NCBI GenBank assembly: GCA_030737835.1
Contig: CM060855.1
Span: forward strand, 10,716,328 to 10,780,327
DNA: 64,000 bases
Direction: 5' to 3'
From: Acorus gramineus
Lineage: Eukaryota; Streptophyta; Magnoliopsida; Acorales; Acoraceae
Shown: in pieces, positions 62,185 through 64,000 of the stretch
Position numbering within the stretch: position 1 is the first letter of the stretch
How the letters are laid out: every line of letters begins with the position of its first letter
Program-made: the position numbers and the translations under genes
The notes under the pieces: generated by a model
The model's database searches: none
The model's input: only the letters and a program-made list of their open reading frames with translations
What the model was told of the DNA's origin: nothing

Positions 62185-62862
62185 CCCTCTACGCATGTCT
62201 TCTTCTATGTGCGCTCTTTCTCTTTTTCGCAGATTTGCACACCTCCGCGCATCTCCTTGCGGCATCGACCGCTCTCGCGCTCTTCGTGCAATCTCGCTAC
62301 TTCTCTTGCTCCCTCTACGCATGTCTTCTTCTATGTGTGCTCTTTCTCTTTTTCGCAGATTTGCACACCTCCGCGCATCTCCTTGCGGCATCGACCGCTC
62401 TCGCGCTCTTCGTGCAATCTCGCTACTTCTCTTACTCCCTCTACGCATGTCTTCTTCTATGTGCGCTCTTTCTCTTTTTCGCAGATTTGCACACCTCCGC
62501 GCATCTCCTTGCGGCATCGACCGCTCTCGCGCTCTTCGTGCAATCTCGCTACTTCTCTTGCTCCCTCTACGCATGTCTTCTTCTATGTGCGCTCTTTCTC
62601 TTTTTCGCAGATTTGCACACCTCCGCGCATCTCCTTGCGGCATCGACCGCTCTCGCGCTCTTCGTGCAATCTCGCTACTTCTCTTGCTCCCTCTACGCAT
62701 GTCTTCTTCTATGTGCGCTCTTTCTCTTTTTCACAGATTTGCACACCTCCGCGCATCTCCTTGCGGCATCGACCGCTCTCGCGCTCTTCGTGCAATCTCG
62801 CTACTTCTCTTGCTCCCTCTACACATGTCTTCTTCTATGTGCGCTCTTTCTCTTTTCGCAGC
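62185..62862. repeat. 126-bp tandem repeat, five full units plus a partial sixth
   Basis: Units start at 62185, 62311, 62437, 62563 and 62689, with a partial unit at 62815, exactly 126 bp apart. Each runs CCCTCTACGCATGTCTTC ... GCATCTCCTTGCGGCATCGA ... GCTACTTCTCTT. They differ by very few bases. As 126 = 3 x 42 and the unit lacks stops, plus-strand frames (for example 61290-62975, 62149-63030, 62195-63025) and one minus frame stay open across it. Confidence 0.95.
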
Positions 62863-63005
62863 ATTGCGGCCACCACACGCGCCTCTGCAGAGCCCTTACC
62901 GTGCCTTTGTTGCACCCCTGCCGCGCCTGCACGTGCTGTCCCTCTGCCACCTTCTCATTCTTGTGCAAACTCTAAGGGTTCTACCTTTCAGAGTTTGGGA
63001 GGGGG

Positions 63006-63197
63006 TGTTAAAGAATCATTATTAGGATAATATTATATCTTTATTATCATTATTGTGATATTATTAGTTATTATTAGTTTCCTAGATTTCCTAGATTCCT
63101 TATCTTGTATTTTAAGATTTCCTCTATGTATCTATAAATAGAGCCCTTTGGCTCCTCTAATACAATAACAATAATTCCCTTTTTCTTTATTCTAACA
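63006..63197 (+). repeat. 3' LTR
   Basis: 192 bp, identical to the 5' LTR except for one G-to-A difference in TTTTAAGATT. Confidence 0.93.
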
Positions 63198-64000
63198 TAT
63201 CCATTTATAGATCTTTTCACCAATGTTTTTTATAGGAGAAATATTACTCAGAGATGAGATTATGTATTCACCGAAATCCGGATCTGAATCTTACAATCTG
63301 AAAAAAAAAAATTCCTCATCAGAATAAAACACATACCATAGATTCCCAGTTGGCATATAACAACCCAAAGATAATTTTATTTTTGAGCAAGTCATAGCAC
63401 CTGAGATTTATTACTAAAAAAACTGCACCATCAACGGATGACCCAACCAAGTAGAGAACTGAATGTTGTGCATTCATGTCCATCAGCTGTTTTGGTATTT
63501 TTTTGTTGTAATTAATAGAATGCCAATCTCCAATGTCCTTTCTTCCACTTAAAGTAGGCACATTTCAGTCACACCATAAAGCACATATTGGAATTCTCAC
63601 CATATATATATATATATATAATTCTAACCGAGTCAATATCTTTTAATTAAGCACTTGTACAGTTTGCATGTGTACCAAGAGCCAGGGACGTTATCAAAAG
63701 CGCCTTGTAAATCAAAAGACTCATACAAGCATTAAAAGGAAAAAGAGAAAAGGCATTGGTGAAAGAAAATAAAATTGAACAATCTGACATTCCCATTATT
63801 CTTTAAAATTGAATTCAAAAAATAAAAAACACACCTACTTTGTTAGATATAATCAGATGTTTATATTAAGTTCAATTACCGAGTTATAAAAAAACAAGAA
63901 GCTGATTATAATTGTTCCGTAAATCTGGTGTAACATTTTCTTATGACAAATGTCAACCAGATTTTTCAATTTCCTCTTTTAATAAATCTTTCTATATTAT
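63198..64000. other. CNGC intron sequence right of the LTR element
   Basis: No channel exon recognised. An 80-codon minus-strand frame (63561-63319) has no similarity I can place. A TA run lies at 63602-63621. Confidence 0.45.

Larger units (their letters stand above)
60953..63197 (+). mobile_element. Non-autonomous copia-type LTR retrotransposon, recent, inside the CNGC gene
   Basis: 2245 bp. Two 192-bp LTRs (60953-61144 and 63006-63197) start TGTTAAAGAATC and end TTCTAACA. They differ at a single base seen (TTTTAGGATT versus TTTTAAGATT). A perfect 5-bp TSD TATCC flanks the element (60948-60952 and 63198-63202). A primer-binding site TGGTATCAGAGC for initiator tRNA-Met follows the 5' LTR, and a purine tract GGGAGGGGG (62997-63005) precedes the 3' LTR. 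The interior has no gag, protease, integrase or reverse transcriptase. It is GC-rich, with a GTCGTGCCCTTGCC repeat, a Pro/Ala-coding stretch and five full 126-bp repeats. It is a LARD/TRIM-like element needing proteins in trans, antisense to the CNGC gene. Confidence 0.93.

Noticed and set aside
61240-62700. Minus-strand Arg/Gly/Thr-rich frames in the LTR element
   Set aside because: They arise from GC-rich tandem repeats, and no start context or domain supports them.
63319-63561. 80-codon minus-strand frame as an upstream CNGC exon
   Set aside because: It lies in the right place, but its peptide matches no part of the channel (S1-S6, pore, C-linker) that I know, and no splice arrangement linked it in frame to the exon at 59765.

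Overview
This is a stretch of AT-rich nuclear DNA from a flowering plant. The evidence is spliced genes with GT-AG introns, plant-only gene families (a HD-Zip transcription factor, a class III secretory peroxidase, a plant cyclic-nucleotide-gated channel) and many plant-type DNA transposons. The species cannot be named from the sequence. No bacterial-style operons, rRNA, tRNA or CRISPR arrays were seen.

Four host genes can be supported, all on the minus strand. They are a four-exon HD-Zip II-like repressor (3593-5255, 228 aa), an intronless RING-type E3 ubiquitin ligase (40483-41370, 295 aa), a complete four-exon class III peroxidase (46207-48479, 332 aa), and the 3' part of a CNGC19/20-like channel (last four coding exons 55082-59765; the 5' part lies beyond the right edge). 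They look functionally independent. The exon structures were built by hand from splice consensus and reading-frame continuity.

The rest is mostly transposon-derived. I could delimit many elements by terminal inverted repeats plus target-site duplications (TSDs). hAT-type elements with 8-bp TSDs lie at 8081-8895, 15671-16488, 19953-21613, 27073-27944 and 42576-43494. Mutator-like (MULE) elements with 9-bp TSDs lie at 6087-6337, 9052-10576, 12399-12917, 13941-16548, 18226-19541, 20591-21112 and 51984-52841, with a related copy at 21762-23060. Several are nested: hAT in MULE, MULE in hAT, MITE in hAT, and a MITE in its own relative. Three related MULEs (9052, 13941, 21762) carry arrays of a short palindrome, and two also hold GC-rich gene-like fragments, as in Pack-MULEs.

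An almost intact non-autonomous copia-type LTR element (60953-63197) sits antisense in the CNGC gene. Its two 192-bp LTRs differ at one base, so the insertion is recent. Its interior has no gag or pol and consists of GC-rich repeats, including five full 126-bp units that keep reading frames open. A truncated LINE lies in another CNGC intron.

Other notable regions are a GC-rich island resembling organellar DNA (about 1695-2190), a 782-bp tandem duplication directly upstream of the peroxidase, a diverged non-coding duplication (25140-25890 versus 30430-31420), and a promoter-like island with G-box/ABRE motifs but no gene (16558-16870).
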